Positions 1-8,725 of a stretch of 64,000 nucleotides of DNA are shown piece after piece. Positions within the stretch are counted from its first letter, which is position 1, and each line of letters begins with the position of its first letter. The position numbers and the translations under genes were made by a program. Under the pieces are notes generated by a model that did no database searches, was not told the DNA's origin, and saw only the letters and a program-made list of their open reading frames with translations. Origin of the DNA: Azospirillum sp. B510 (GTDB lineage Bacteria > Pseudomonadota > Alphaproteobacteria > Azospirillales > Azospirillaceae); assembly GCF_000010725.1 (NCBI RefSeq), contig NC_013858.1, positions 558,001-622,000 on the forward strand, in the 5' to 3' direction.

Positions 1-157
1 CGGCGGGAATGCTGGGCACGCCGACGAAGCGTTCATCACCACAAGGGGTACAATCAGCCGCCTCGAAATGAGTTGTCACGCCAAACAGTCAGCATCACAC
101 GAGGTTGGAGACCATCTCCCGGCGCCAGGCTCCAGGGCCGTCGCCCTGATTGTCGTT

Positions 158-189
158 CCGCGGGTTCCGGGAGGCCCCCGGACCCGCGG
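158..189 (-). terminator. hairpin terminator downstream of the rnk-like gene
   Basis: The arms at 158-171 and 177-189 pair over 13 bp with one bulged base and enclose a short loop. The hairpin lies about 30 bp past the stop of the rnk-like gene, which is read leftward. No clear T tract follows, so termination is inferred from stem strength and position. Confidence 0.5.
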
Positions 190-216
190 CGATGCGGTCA
201 CTCTTCGGACCGCAGG

Positions 217-639
217 TCACGCGGCGATGGCGCCCCCGTCCACACCGGGACGCTCGACGGCCAGAACGGTGAGAATCTTCGCCTCGCCCTCCCGCGTGTA
301 CCATGTGATGGACTGCCCTTCCGCAACGCCGATGAGGGCCGCGCCAATGGGAGTCAGCACCGACACCCGGCAGGCCGCGAGATCGGCGTCACGCGGATAA
401 ACCAGGGTGACGGTCCGCTCCTGTCCGGTCACCTCGTCCCGGAACGCCACGCGCGCGCCCATCGTGACCACGCCCGTCGCGAGTTCGCCCTCCTCGATCA
501 CCGCGGCGCGCTCCAGTTCGACCGTCAGGTACGCGTAGACCTCGGGCAGCCTCTCGGAAACGGCCTCGACCAGGGCCGAGAGGCGGTCATGGTCGGTGGC
601 GGTCAGCAGGATGGGCGGAAACTGGTCCGTCGGACGCAT
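217..639 (-). CDS. rnk: Rnk/GreA-GreB family transcription elongation-type factor
   Basis: This 140-residue protein matches the length and layout of the nucleoside diphosphate kinase regulator Rnk. An N-terminal helical part covers residues 1-50. A GreA/GreB C-terminal fold follows, with GARVAFRDEVTGQ, VYPRDAD and LTPIGAALIG, the strand-turn pattern of FKBP-like Gre domains. Family members bind RNA polymerase near the secondary channel. The frame is open further upstream, but ATG 639 is chosen because GAAGGAAG lies just before it and the homologous region begins there. The gene stands alone, and the IS element begins about 300 bp upstream of it. Confidence 0.8.
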   Translation of the reverse strand: MRPTDQFPPILLTATDHDRLSALVEAVSERLPEVYAYLTVELERAAVIEEGELATGVVTMGARVAFRDEVTGQERTVTLVYPRDADLAACRVSVLTPIGAALIGVAEGQSITWYTREGEAKILTVLAVERPGVDGGAIAA

Positions 640-944
640 CAGGGTCTTCCTTCGCTTTTCTCGGCATGCGCAACCGGCCGCCGGGCGGCGCCCCCCGGTG
701 GGCGCCTCCTCGGTCATGCGGCGGTTGCACGTTATGAACCCGCGACCGCAGGGAGGCGGTTCGAGCGGTTCTCTTGGATTGGGAGAGTGTGTCGGCCCCG
801 GACGGTCCGGGAGCCTTGCCTCAGGCGACCAGATCCGGGGCGAGCGAGCCCGCGTGAACGCGGCCTGCACGCAGGAGGTTACGGATATGGCGGGGCGGCG
901 GTGTCATGGTTCCTGGAGCTTGGACAGGTTCGCTCTGGAATTCA
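640..944. other. intergenic region between rnk and the IS element
   Basis: No recognisable gene was found. A strong AGGAGG at 873-878 precedes an ATG at 887 whose frame runs straight into the IS target site. With the IS and one target copy removed, the frame would continue to a stop at 2285-2287, giving 64 codons. The predicted peptide resembles nothing I know, and its second half crosses palindromic repeats, so it is not called a gene. Confidence 0.4.
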
Positions 945-2160
945 AGGCTTACCCCAGGGGAATCGCATACGGAAAAGCCTTGCCATTCCTATCGGATTTG
1001 ATTCTACCCGGCGGACCGATTTGGGCGTTGGGGGAACGAGATGGAAGGGTTCAAAGCGTGCTTTGGAGCGCTGGACGATCCACGACGGGGCAATGCTCGT
1101 CAACACGACCTTCATGAAATGCTGATGATCGCTCTCTGCACGTTCCTGTGCGGTGGGCGAACCTGCATCGACATGGCGGAGTTCGCTGACGAACGTCAGG
1201 AGTTTCTGGGCGAATTCCTCACCTTAAAGGGCGGTCCGCCATCGCACGATACCTTCAGCCGGCTGTTTCGTCTCCTTGATCCCAAGCAGTTTCAGGCCTG
1301 TTTCCGCACCTTCATGGACCGCTTTGCCGAGACCTGCCAGGGCGTCATCGCCATCGACGGCAAGGCGCTGCGGCGCTCCTTCGATACGGCGAGTGCTAAG
1401 TCGCCCCTGCACATGGTCAGCGCCTGGGGGTGCGAGCAGCGTCTGGTGCTCGCTCAGATCGCCACCGACGCCAAGTCCAACGAAATCACCGCCGTGCCCA
1501 CGTTGTTGGAGATGCTGGCGCTCAAAGGGACCATCGTGACCGTCGACGCGCTCAACTGCCAGCGCGACATCGCCCAGAAAATCATCGATCGGAAGGGCGA
1601 CTACGCCTTGGCGCTCAAAGGCAATCAGGGCACGCTCCATGCTGACGTGAGCCTGTTTCTCGACGATCCCGAGACCACGACCACCACCAGCCACACCACC
1701 GTTGATGGCGATCATGGCCGCATTGAGACCCGTACCAGCGTCGTCTCCACCGACATTACCTGGCTCCAGGCCATTCACCAATGGCCTGGGCTGGCGGCCA
1801 TCGGCAAGGTGGTCCGTACCCGCGAAACCCCGGCCAAGACGACGACGGAGACCGCCTACTACCTGTTCAGCACGCCGCTCTCCGCCGAACGCTGCGGTGA
1901 GGTCGTCCGCGCCCATTGGGGCGTGGAGAACAGCCTGCATTGGCGCCTCGACGTCACCATGAACGAGGATCAAGCCCGTAACCGCAAGGACAACGGCCCC
2001 GAAAACCTCGCCGTCCTCCGGCACCTCGCCATCAACCTCGTCTCAAAGGATGCTTCCAAGGGGTCTACCCGCGTCAAGCTGCTGCGAGCCGCCTGGAATT
2101 CCGCCTTCCTCCGAAAACTGCTCGCCCAAATCTGATATGCGATTGCCCTGAGGCTTACCC
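945..2160 (+). mobile_element. complete ISAs1-family insertion sequence with 10-bp target duplication
   Basis: The element spans 955-2150 (1196 bp). Its ends, CAGGGGAATCGCATA and (reverse complement) CAGGGCAATCGCATA, match at 14 of 15 positions. It is flanked by identical copies of AGGCTTACCC at 945-954 and 2151-2160, a 10-bp target duplication typical of the ISAs1 family. One transposase gene fills it and overlaps the right inverted repeat. Perfect target copies and an intact gene suggest a recent insertion and a potentially active element. Confidence 0.93.
1041..2135 (+). CDS. ISAs1-family DDE transposase
   Basis: The 364-residue protein has the ISAs1 layout: an N-terminal segment with DPRRGNARQHDL, then an RNase-H-fold DDE core. 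The candidate catalytic acids are D in AIDGKALRR, D in VTVDALNCQRD and E in HWGVENSLHWRLDV. The signature ending in ARNRKDNGPENLAVLRHLAINL is typical of the family. Length and frame are complete with no internal stops. The stop codon lies inside the right inverted repeat, so the gene fills the element. Confidence 0.95.
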   Translation: MEGFKACFGALDDPRRGNARQHDLHEMLMIALCTFLCGGRTCIDMAEFADERQEFLGEFLTLKGGPPSHDTFSRLFRLLDPKQFQACFRTFMDRFAETCQGVIAIDGKALRRSFDTASAKSPLHMVSAWGCEQRLVLAQIATDAKSNEITAVPTLLEMLALKGTIVTVDALNCQRDIAQKIIDRKGDYALALKGNQGTLHADVSLFLDDPETTTTTSHTTVDGDHGRIETRTSVVSTDITWLQAIHQWPGLAAIGKVVRTRETPAKTTTETAYYLFSTPLSAERCGEVVRAHWGVENSLHWRLDVTMNEDQARNRKDNGPENLAVLRHLAINLVSKDASKGSTRVKLLRAAWNSAFLRKLLAQI

Positions 2161-2213
2161 GATCATGACGCAGGGTAAAGACGCCAGGTCAACGGGACGC
2201 GGCGGTTGCCCCT

Positions 2214-2254
2214 CTCTCCCCCCTTGGGGAGAGGGCCGGCGCGCTTCGCGCGCC
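2214..2254. repeat. tandem GC-rich hairpins (intergenic palindromic repeat)
   Basis: Two hairpins stand in tandem. CTCTCCCC pairs with GGGGAGAG around a CCTT loop (2214-2233), and GGCGCGC pairs with GCGCGCC around TTC (2238-2254). The two-hairpin plan recurs in other intergenic regions here (10625-10649, 34395-34440). The hairpins lie beyond the stop of the small membrane gene and could terminate its transcript. Confidence 0.5.
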
Positions 2255-2374
2255 ATCTTCCGGGAGTTCGCCGGGATCGCGCCTTGAGCCTCGCCAAGGC
2301 CCGATCCAACCATGGTGACAAGGCTTCGATATCCGAGGCCTCGACCGTGGCTCAAGGGTTTGGTCGGCGGGCGC

Positions 2375-2515
2375 TTACGGTCCGCCGGTCTCGTTGTTCT
2401 TCTTCGCTCGCTCCTTCTTCGCCTGATCGTGATGCCACTTGACGGCGAAGAACATGCCGGTGCCCAACACGATGATCTTGAACGGAAAGAAGACCAAAGG
2501 GAACCAATCATACAT
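2375..2515 (-). CDS. very small single-pass membrane protein
   Basis: This 46-residue peptide begins MYDWFPLVFFPFKI and has one hydrophobic segment (about residues 4-24) followed by a short charged tail, HHDQAKKERAKKN. An in-frame ATG lies three codons upstream at 2524, but it sits directly on TTGGAG with no spacing, whereas ATG 2515 has that site about 9 bases ahead, so 2515 is preferred. The function is unknown. A candidate GntR-type operator at 2671-2689 lies upstream. The tail composition and good ribosome site argue for a real gene. Confidence 0.55.
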   Translation of the reverse strand: MYDWFPLVFFPFKIIVLGTGMFFAVKWHHDQAKKERAKKNNETGGP

Positions 2516-2670
2516 TTTGGACATCTCCAAGCTGTGAGCCCATGGCGTCGCCAGAGGACCCTGACGGCGGTCAGGTCGGGTGCCGGTCTTCGCCTGCGGG
2601 CGGAATCCAGGTCGGCGGCAGGGGACGGCATCACGCGGTCCCGCGGGAGGCGCCGGCAAGCATTGACTGC

Positions 2671-2689
2671 ATTCAATATGTAATTGTAT
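2671..2689. promoter_or_regulatory. candidate MocR/GntR operator (copy 2)
   Basis: ATTCAAT, five bases, then ATTGTAT: an inverted repeat with one mismatch. The same arm and spacer length occur at 4180-4198 ahead of the MocR gene. It lies between the MocR stop codon and the small membrane gene at 2375-2515, so that gene could be a second target. Binding is inferred. Confidence 0.35.
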
Positions 2690-2743
2690 GCCCCGATGAG
2701 ACCGGCAATGTCAACCAGAATGCAGGCAATATGCCGTCGGGAG

Positions 2744-4162
2744 TCATACAACCATGGAGGACATGGCGGGTGTCTCGGCCAGAAGGTCAGCCAATTGCCG
2801 CAACGCCTCGCGCAGATCCTCGCGGTCCTTCGGAACGCCGAGCGCGACACGGACAGCCTCCGGCGGCGTCGACACGGCGAAGGCATCGCTGCCGACGATC
2901 CCGACCCCCGTCCCGCGCAGGCGCGCGATGAACTCGCCGCGGGTCCACTCGCCGGGCAGCCCCAGCCATAGGTGAAAGGCGCAAGGGCTGGCCGCGACCG
3001 CCCCCGGCGGCAGCGTTTCCCTCGCAATCGCCTGCCGCGCCGCCGTCTCCCGCCTGATGCCCGCGACGATGCCCGCCGCCGTGCCATTGTCGATCCAGCG
3101 TGTCGCCAGCGCCGTGGTCAGCGGCGAGGCCATGCCCGTCGTCGCCCGCACCGCCGCGGCCAGCCGGGAAAGCTGCCGGGGTTCGGCCACGGCGAGATAG
3201 GCGATGCGGAGTGCCGGTGAGACCGATTTGGCCAGACCGGAGACATGGAAGACGCACTCGGGCGCCAGCGCCGCCAGAGGAGGAGGCGCATCGGGCGCCA
3301 AGGCGCCGTAGGCGTCATCCTCGATGATGCGCACGTCATGGCGGCGCGCGATGGCCGCCAACGCCTCGCGCCGTTCGAGCGGCAGCGTCGCCGTGGTGGG
3401 ATTGTGCAAGGTCGGGGTGCAATAGAGCGCCTTGGGGCGATGGGTCCGGCACGCCTCCTCGAAGGCATCCGGCAGCAGGCCGTCGCCGTCCATGGCCAGT
3501 GGCGCGAGCCGCAGCCGCAGATGCGCCGCCAAGCTGCGGAAGCCCGGATAGGTCAGCGCCTCGCAACACACCACGTCGCCCGGCTCGCACAGGACGCTGA
3601 GCAAGGCGAGCAAGGCGCCCTGTGCGCCCGCGCAGACCAGCACCCGCTCCGGGGGCACGGCCAGCCGGCCCTCCAGCCAACGCGCTCCGGCCTGACGGTC
3701 GGCCCGACCGCCGCCGACCTGCTGGTAGCGAAGCAGCAGGTCCGGCTCCAGTTCCGCCGCGAAGGCGGCCATGTCGTGCCGAAGGGCGTCCCGCAAGCCC
3801 GGCCCGATCGGCAGAGGCGGCGCGTTCATCTGGAGATCGGCGGGACGCGCCGCCTGCCGGGGGTCGGGCGACGGTTCGGGCGGCAGCGGCGATGCCGCGC
3901 GGTTCGCCCGAACGAAAGTGCCCTGGCCGACGCGCCCCTCCACCAGACCGCGTCGGGCCGCCTCGGCATAGGCGCGCGTGATGGTCGTGACATCGACGCC
4001 CAGCTTCCCGGCAAGGAGACGCTGCGGCGGCAGGCGGGTGCCCTGTGTGACGCGCCCGGCCCGAATGTCCTCCTCCAGCGCATCGGCGATGGAACGGTAC
4101 AGCGGGCCTGCCGAGCGATCGATGCTCGGCACCCACACCACGTCGTCAACGGAGCGCGACAT
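2744..4162 (-). CDS. MocR-family regulator (GntR winged helix fused to aminotransferase fold)
   Basis: This 472-residue protein has a GntR-type winged helix at about residues 20-85 (RLPPQRLLAGKLGVDVTTITRAYAEAARRGLV) joined to a class I aminotransferase-like domain (about 110-470). Lys312 in SGLAKSVSP is the expected pyridoxal-phosphate lysine, and IIEDDAYG carries the cofactor-contacting Asp. MocR proteins are PLP-sensing regulators of vitamin B6, GABA, taurine or transport genes. The start at 4162 follows GAGGGTGAGG. An inverted repeat 18-36 bases upstream suggests autoregulation. The MFS gene upstream runs in the same direction and is a plausible target. Confidence 0.88.
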   Translation of the reverse strand: MSRSVDDVVWVPSIDRSAGPLYRSIADALEEDIRAGRVTQGTRLPPQRLLAGKLGVDVTTITRAYAEAARRGLVEGRVGQGTFVRANRAASPLPPEPSPDPRQAARPADLQMNAPPLPIGPGLRDALRHDMAAFAAELEPDLLLRYQQVGGGRADRQAGARWLEGRLAVPPERVLVCAGAQGALLALLSVLCEPGDVVCCEALTYPGFRSLAAHLRLRLAPLAMDGDGLLPDAFEEACRTHRPKALYCTPTLHNPTTATLPLERREALAAIARRHDVRIIEDDAYGALAPDAPPPLAALAPECVFHVSGLAKSVSPALRIAYLAVAEPRQLSRLAAAVRATTGMASPLTTALATRWIDNGTAAGIVAGIRRETAARQAIARETLPPGAVAASPCAFHLWLGLPGEWTRGEFIARLRGTGVGIVGSDAFAVSTPPEAVRVALGVPKDREDLREALRQLADLLAETPAMSSMVV

Positions 4163-4179
4163 GCCTCACCCTCATCCAC

Positions 4180-4198
4180 ATACAATATGGCAGTGTAG
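4180..4198. promoter_or_regulatory. candidate MocR autoregulatory operator (copy 1)
   Basis: ATACAAT, five bases, then AGTGTAG: an imperfect inverted repeat (5 of 7 pairs) located 18-36 bases before the MocR start codon. It has the same geometry as the site at 2671-2689. Position and recurrence suggest an operator. Confidence 0.35.
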
Positions 4199-4243
4199 CC
4201 CCTCATTGCATGCAGGCAAAGCGATTGTCATGGCGGCATCGTC

Positions 4244-5713
4244 TCAGCCACGGCGCGCCGGAGGAGCCGCCCGCCGAAGCACGCCCCAGGCGATGGCGAG
4301 CGCCACGGCGATCAGCGCGGCGGCGACGGCGAAGGTCATGCGGGTGCCCGCCGCGACGGCGTCGGGCGCCGCCGACACGGCATCCGTCCCCACCCCCAGC
4401 GCGAACACCATTCCCATCACCGAGGCGCCGGTCACCAGCCCCAGATTGCGCGAGAGGTTGAGCAGCCCCGACACCAGGCCGCGCCGGTCCGCCTCCAGGC
4501 CCGACATCACCGCCGTGTTGTTGGCGGCCTGGAACTGCGCATAGCCGGCGGTGACGATGACCAGCGGCCCGACATAGCCGGCCACGCCGAGCGTCGCCGG
4601 CAGCAGTGCCAGCAGCACGCATCCGACCGTCGCCATCGCCAGCCCCAGGCCCGTCATGCCGGCGGTGCCGAAGCGGTCGACCAGCCGGCCCGCCGGCACG
4701 CCGGTCAGCGCCGACACCACCGGCCCGGCCGACATGGCCAGACCGACCATCGCCGCCTCCAGCCCGAGGGCGCGGGACAGATGGAAGGGGCCGACCACCA
4801 GCGTCGCCATCATCACCGTCGCCACCAGCATGTTCATCAGCAGCCGGCCGCCCAGCGCCCGGTCGCCCGATATACGGCCGCCCGATGTCCGGCTGCCCAG
4901 CAGCTCCAACCGCAGCAGCGGCGACGCCGTCCGCGCCTCCACCAGCAGGAACAGCCCCAGCCCGCCCGCCGCCGCCAGCAGCAGCGCCGGAACCGGCAGG
5001 CCGAACCCGCCGGTCATCGCCAGGGCATAGGCCGCCAGCGTCAGGGCGAGGATCAGAGTGCCGGGACCGTCGAAGCGCCCGCGCGCCCCGCCCGCCTCCA
5101 CCCGGTCGGCCGACAGGCCGTGCCGCACCAGCAGGAAGGCCGCCGCCCCCGGCGGCACGGTGACGAGGAAGATCGCCGGCCAGCCGAAGGCCGCGATCAG
5201 AGCGCCGCCCAACGTCGGGCCGAGCGCGGTGCCGAGCGCCGACATGGTCCCCATCAGCCCCATGGCCCGGCCGATCCGCGCCTTGGGAACCGCATCGCCG
5301 ACGAAGGCGGTGGCGAGCGCCATCATCGCCGCCGCCCCCAGCCCCTGCACCGCCCGCGCCGCGATCAGCATCCACAGGCTGGACGCGGCACCGGCCAGGG
5401 CGGAGGCCGCCGTGAACAGGGCGATCCCCAGCAGCAGCAGGCGCCGCCGCCCGACGATGTCCCCCAGCCGCCCCACCCCGACGATCAGGGTGGTGATCGA
5501 CAGCAGATAGGCCAGCACCACCCATTGCACCTCGCGGAACGGCACCGCGAAGACCTGCGCCAGCGCCGGCAGCCCGACATTGGCGATGCTGATGCCGAGC
5601 GAGGACAGCAGCACCGTCAGCGCCAGCCCCGCCAGTCCCCAGCGCACCGTTGCGCCCGCCACCAGCGCGGCGTCGTCCGCGCCGCCGTCCCCCCGTGCGA
5701 TCCCTTTCCTCAT
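4244..5713 (-). CDS. MFS drug/solute exporter, DHA2 (EmrB/QacA) type
   Basis: The 489-residue hydrophobic protein has about 14 predicted membrane segments, as in DHA2 proton-driven efflux pumps. The first conserved block (LGISIANVGLPALAQVF), the loop motif GRLGDIVGRRRLLL and a motif-C-like GLMGTMSALGTALGPTLGG are visible. The open frame reaches 5743, but ATG 5713 is preferred because AAGGAGG lies seven bases before it. It is divergent from the LysR gene at 5868, the usual layout for a regulator controlling an efflux pump. The substrate cannot be predicted. Confidence 0.85.
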   Translation of the reverse strand: MRKGIARGDGGADDAALVAGATVRWGLAGLALTVLLSSLGISIANVGLPALAQVFAVPFREVQWVVLAYLLSITTLIVGVGRLGDIVGRRRLLLLGIALFTAASALAGAASSLWMLIAARAVQGLGAAAMMALATAFVGDAVPKARIGRAMGLMGTMSALGTALGPTLGGALIAAFGWPAIFLVTVPPGAAAFLLVRHGLSADRVEAGGARGRFDGPGTLILALTLAAYALAMTGGFGLPVPALLLAAAGGLGLFLLVEARTASPLLRLELLGSRTSGGRISGDRALGGRLLMNMLVATVMMATLVVGPFHLSRALGLEAAMVGLAMSAGPVVSALTGVPAGRLVDRFGTAGMTGLGLAMATVGCVLLALLPATLGVAGYVGPLVIVTAGYAQFQAANNTAVMSGLEADRRGLVSGLLNLSRNLGLVTGASVMGMVFALGVGTDAVSAAPDAVAAGTRMTFAVAAALIAVALAIAWGVLRRAAPPARRG

Positions 5714-5867
5714 CACGCCCCTCCTTCTCCAAGACAGGCGCAAAGGCTAGGGCCGGAGCGGGACCGGGCGGAACGCGCAGCGGTCGCATTGTATCCGTGC
5801 ATCCGACGCCATGTCGGGACGGCGCCGGCAAGTGCGGTCCATGCTATGCCCATGCTATCCTCGGCGC

Positions 5868-6773
5868 ATGACCATCCCCGACCTCAACATGCTGATCACG
5901 CTCGACGCCCTGCTGGCGGAAGGCAGCGTCGCCGGTGCCGCGCGGCGGCTGCGCCTCAGCCCGTCGGCGATGAGCCGGGCGCTGGCCCGGCTGCGCGCGG
6001 CGACCGGCGACCCGCTGCTGGTCAGGGCCGGGCGCGGCCTCGTCCCGACGCCGCGCGCGGTCGAGCTGCGCGACCAGGTGCGCCATCTGGTGCGGGAGGC
6101 GGAGGCGGCGCTGCGGCCGGCGGAGAACCTCGATCTGGGCCAACTCGTCCGAACCTTCACCCTGCGGACCAGCGACGGCTTCGTCGAGAGCTACGGCCCG
6201 GCCCTGCTCACCCTGGTCGCCGATGAGGCTCCCGGCGTCCGCATCCGCTTCCTGCCGAAGACGGACAAGGACAGCGGCCCGCTGCGCGACGGTTCGGTCG
6301 ATCTGGAAACCGGGGTGGTCGGCAAGGACAGCGGGCCGGAATTGCGGGTCCAGGCGCTGTTCCACGACCGCTTCATCGGCGTCGTGCGACCCGGCCACCC
6401 CCTGGGTGCCGGCGAGGTCACCGCCGCCCGCTTCGCCGCCGGCCGGCATGTGCTGGTGTCGCGTCGGGGCGACGACCGCGGGCTGGTGGACGAGGCGCTG
6501 GAGCGGCTGGGGCTGGAACGCCGCGTGATGGCGACGGTCGGCGGCTTCGCCGCCGCCCTGGCGCTGGTGCGCGGCACCGACCTGATCGTCAGCCTGCCCG
6601 ACCGCCACACCGCCGGCCTGCGCCACGGCCTCCACGGCTTCGCCCTGCCCTTTCCGGCACCGGAGATCACCGTCTCGCTGCTGTGGCACCCGCGGCTGGA
6701 CGCCGACCCGGCCCATCGCTGGCTGCGCGGCCGCGTGCGGACGGTCTGCGCTCCCCTTGGCCGCTACCCCTGA
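5868..6773 (+). CDS. LysR-family transcriptional regulator
   Basis: This 301-residue protein has an N-terminal winged helix (AEGSVAGAARRLRLSPSAMSRALARLR, about residues 15-45) and a periplasmic-binding-like effector domain. The helix reads NMLITLDALL, the variant seen in NodD/LinR-like branches. The start is ATG 5868, since the open frame upstream is unconserved. The gene is divergent from the MFS exporter, with 154 bp between, including a direct repeat ATGCTATnC near 5841-5860. It probably controls the exporter. Its end overlaps the convergent gene at 6764 by 10 bp. Confidence 0.85.
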   Translation: MTIPDLNMLITLDALLAEGSVAGAARRLRLSPSAMSRALARLRAATGDPLLVRAGRGLVPTPRAVELRDQVRHLVREAEAALRPAENLDLGQLVRTFTLRTSDGFVESYGPALLTLVADEAPGVRIRFLPKTDKDSGPLRDGSVDLETGVVGKDSGPELRVQALFHDRFIGVVRPGHPLGAGEVTAARFAAGRHVLVSRRGDDRGLVDEALERLGLERRVMATVGGFAAALALVRGTDLIVSLPDRHTAGLRHGLHGFALPFPAPEITVSLLWHPRLDADPAHRWLRGRVRTVCAPLGRYP

Positions 6774-7384
6774 CCGGTGGCCGCTCTCGCATCCAGATAT
6801 TCCAGCGATCTGGTCAGCCATCGGCGATCCAGGGTCTCTCCCTGAGCCGCGAAGCGGTTGGACAGGTTTTTCAGGTAATCGGAGGTTATCGCCCCCTTCA
6901 GCGCTCCGCCCTCGCGCTCCAGGCCGATCTGGCCGATGAAGCTGTTGGCCGGGCATTCCACGCGGTTGCCATTCTCGTCGCACGGCATGCCGAGCTTGTC
7001 GAAGTGATAGCCGGTGGCCTTGGTCAGCATTTCCTTGTCCGCGCTGCTGAGGTAATAGCCGACCCCCCACACCGGGGCCTCGCCGGGCGGGGCGGGCGGC
7101 GGCGAACGCGGGCTGTCGTCCCACGAGGTTGGCCTGCTCTCCTGCTGCTTCAGCAGGCCGCCCAGAGTCCGGGAGGACAAAGTCGGGGACGCCGGGGACG
7201 GGGAGGACGGCGCGGGGACGGATGACCCACCGGCGGATTGGCGGGAACTCCCGTCCCGCTCACCGCCGCCGTCCGCCGGGTGCGTCACGGAGCATGTCAT
7301 GTCCGCGCCCGGCGCGCGAGCCGCCGCGAACGGATTGGCGGGTTTGTAAACGCTTCCTTGTGCATAGACCTGTATCGACATCAT
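6764..7384 (-). CDS. hypothetical protein, Ser/Pro-rich N-terminal half
   Basis: I do not recognise this 206-residue protein. Residues 1-110 are low in complexity and rich in Ser, Pro and Gly, so probably disordered. The C-terminal 100 residues look folded (GVGYYLSSADKEMLTKATGY, then a Cys-containing segment MPCDENGNRVECPANSF and helices). No signal peptide or membrane segment is evident. The open frame extends to 7555, but ATG 7384 or 7381 is chosen because AAAGG lies about eight bases before it. It overlaps the LysR gene tail convergently by 10 bp. Confidence 0.6.
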   Translation of the reverse strand: MMSIQVYAQGSVYKPANPFAAARAPGADMTCSVTHPADGGGERDGSSRQSAGGSSVPAPSSPSPASPTLSSRTLGGLLKQQESRPTSWDDSPRSPPPAPPGEAPVWGVGYYLSSADKEMLTKATGYHFDKLGMPCDENGNRVECPANSFIGQIGLEREGGALKGAITSDYLKNLSNRFAAQGETLDRRWLTRSLEYLDARAATGQG

Positions 7385-7645
7385 CGGACACCTTTCCCAC
7401 GGCGGCTTTCTCAACCTTGGGAAGCAACCCTCATGCCATGCCCGCATCTCCTGGCTTTCACGCTCTTGCGCCGCTGGCGGCGACCGTCCGCCCCGTCCGA
7501 TGGCGCGAACGCCCTGCAATACCTGCCGGGGGGCGGCAGTTTCTTCCGCCGTCACGAACCCGGCCTATCCGGTCGGAACGATTGCGCCCGGCTCCATTGC
7601 CGCCCTATGCTGATATATCACTAAGAATCACATCGGGAGACCGCC

Positions 7646-8716
7646 ATGGAACCGCCCTACCTCGCCGACGACCATCGTTACGAGACGATGAGCTACCGCC
7701 GCACCGGGCGCAGCGGGCTCGACCTGCCGGCCATCTCGCTGGGGCTGTGGCAGAATTTCGGCGGCGCCGACGTGTTCGCCACCGGGCGCGCCGTGCTGCG
7801 CCGGGCCTTCGACCGTGGCGTCACCCATTTCGACCTCGCCAACAATTACGGCCCGCCTCCCGGCTCGGCCGAGGAGAATTTCGGCCGCATCCTCGCCACC
7901 GACTTCCGCCCCTACCGCGACCAGATGGTCATCTCGACCAAGGCCGGCTACGACATGTGGCCTGGCCCCTACGGCAACTGGGGGTCCCGCAAATATCTGG
8001 TCTCCAGCCTGGACCAGAGCCTGAAGCGGATGGGGCTCGATTACGTCGATATCTTCTATTCGCACCGCGTCGATCCCCGCACCCCGCTGGAGGAGACGAT
8101 GGGGGCGCTCGACCATGTCGTGCGCCAGGGCAAGGCGCTCCATGTCGGCATCTCCTCCTACTCGCCGGAGATGACGCGGCGGGCGGCCGGCATCCTGCGC
8201 CAGCTCGGCACGCCCTGCCTGATCCACCAGCCCTCCTACTCGCTGCTGAACCGCTGGGTGGAGGGCGATGGCGAAGGTGAAGGCAAGGGCGGCGGGCTGC
8301 TCGACACGCTGGACGATCTCGGCATGGGTTGCATCGCCTTCTCGCCGCTGGCCCAGGGCATGCTGACCGACAAGTATCTGGGGGGCCGCCCCGCCGACGC
8401 CCGCGCCGCCAAGGGCGGGTCCCTCAAGCCGGACTTCCTGTCGCCGGAGAATCTGGAGCGCATCCGCGCGCTGGACGCCATCGCCCGACGGCGCGGCCAG
8501 ACGCTGGCGCAGATGGCCATCGCCTGGGTCCTGCGCGACCCGCGCGTGACCTCCGCCCTGATCGGCGCGCGCAACGTCGGGCAGCTCGACAATTCGCTGG
8601 ACGCGCTGAACAATCCGTCCTTCACGGCGGCGGAGCTGGCGGAGATCGACAGCCACGCCGTCGCCGACGCCGGCATCAACCTGTGGAGCGCCTCCTCCGC
8701 CGCCGAGGCCGGCTGA
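7646..8716 (+). CDS. aldo/keto reductase, YghZ (L-glyceraldehyde 3-phosphate reductase) type
   Basis: This 356-residue NADPH-dependent reductase has the complete AKR tetrad: Asp and Tyr in FDLANNYGPPPGSAE, Lys in VISTKAGYDMW and His in FYSHRVDP. The extended KAGYDMWPGPYGNWGSRKYL stretch is characteristic of the YghZ/Kv-beta-like AKR14 group, which reduces L-glyceraldehyde 3-phosphate and methylglyoxal. GGGAG precedes ATG 7646 at normal spacing. It is a cytosolic single gene ended by a strong hairpin at 8726. Confidence 0.9.
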   Translation: MEPPYLADDHRYETMSYRRTGRSGLDLPAISLGLWQNFGGADVFATGRAVLRRAFDRGVTHFDLANNYGPPPGSAEENFGRILATDFRPYRDQMVISTKAGYDMWPGPYGNWGSRKYLVSSLDQSLKRMGLDYVDIFYSHRVDPRTPLEETMGALDHVVRQGKALHVGISSYSPEMTRRAAGILRQLGTPCLIHQPSYSLLNRWVEGDGEGEGKGGGLLDTLDDLGMGCIAFSPLAQGMLTDKYLGGRPADARAAKGGSLKPDFLSPENLERIRALDAIARRRGQTLAQMAIAWVLRDPRVTSALIGARNVGQLDNSLDALNNPSFTAAELAEIDSHAVADAGINLWSASSAAEAG

Positions 8717-8725
8717 ACACGTGAC

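Noticed and set aside
4203..5831. 542-codon minus-strand frame over the MFS exporter in another frame
   Set aside because: Gly/Ala/Arg-rich shadow of the exporter frame with no membrane pattern.
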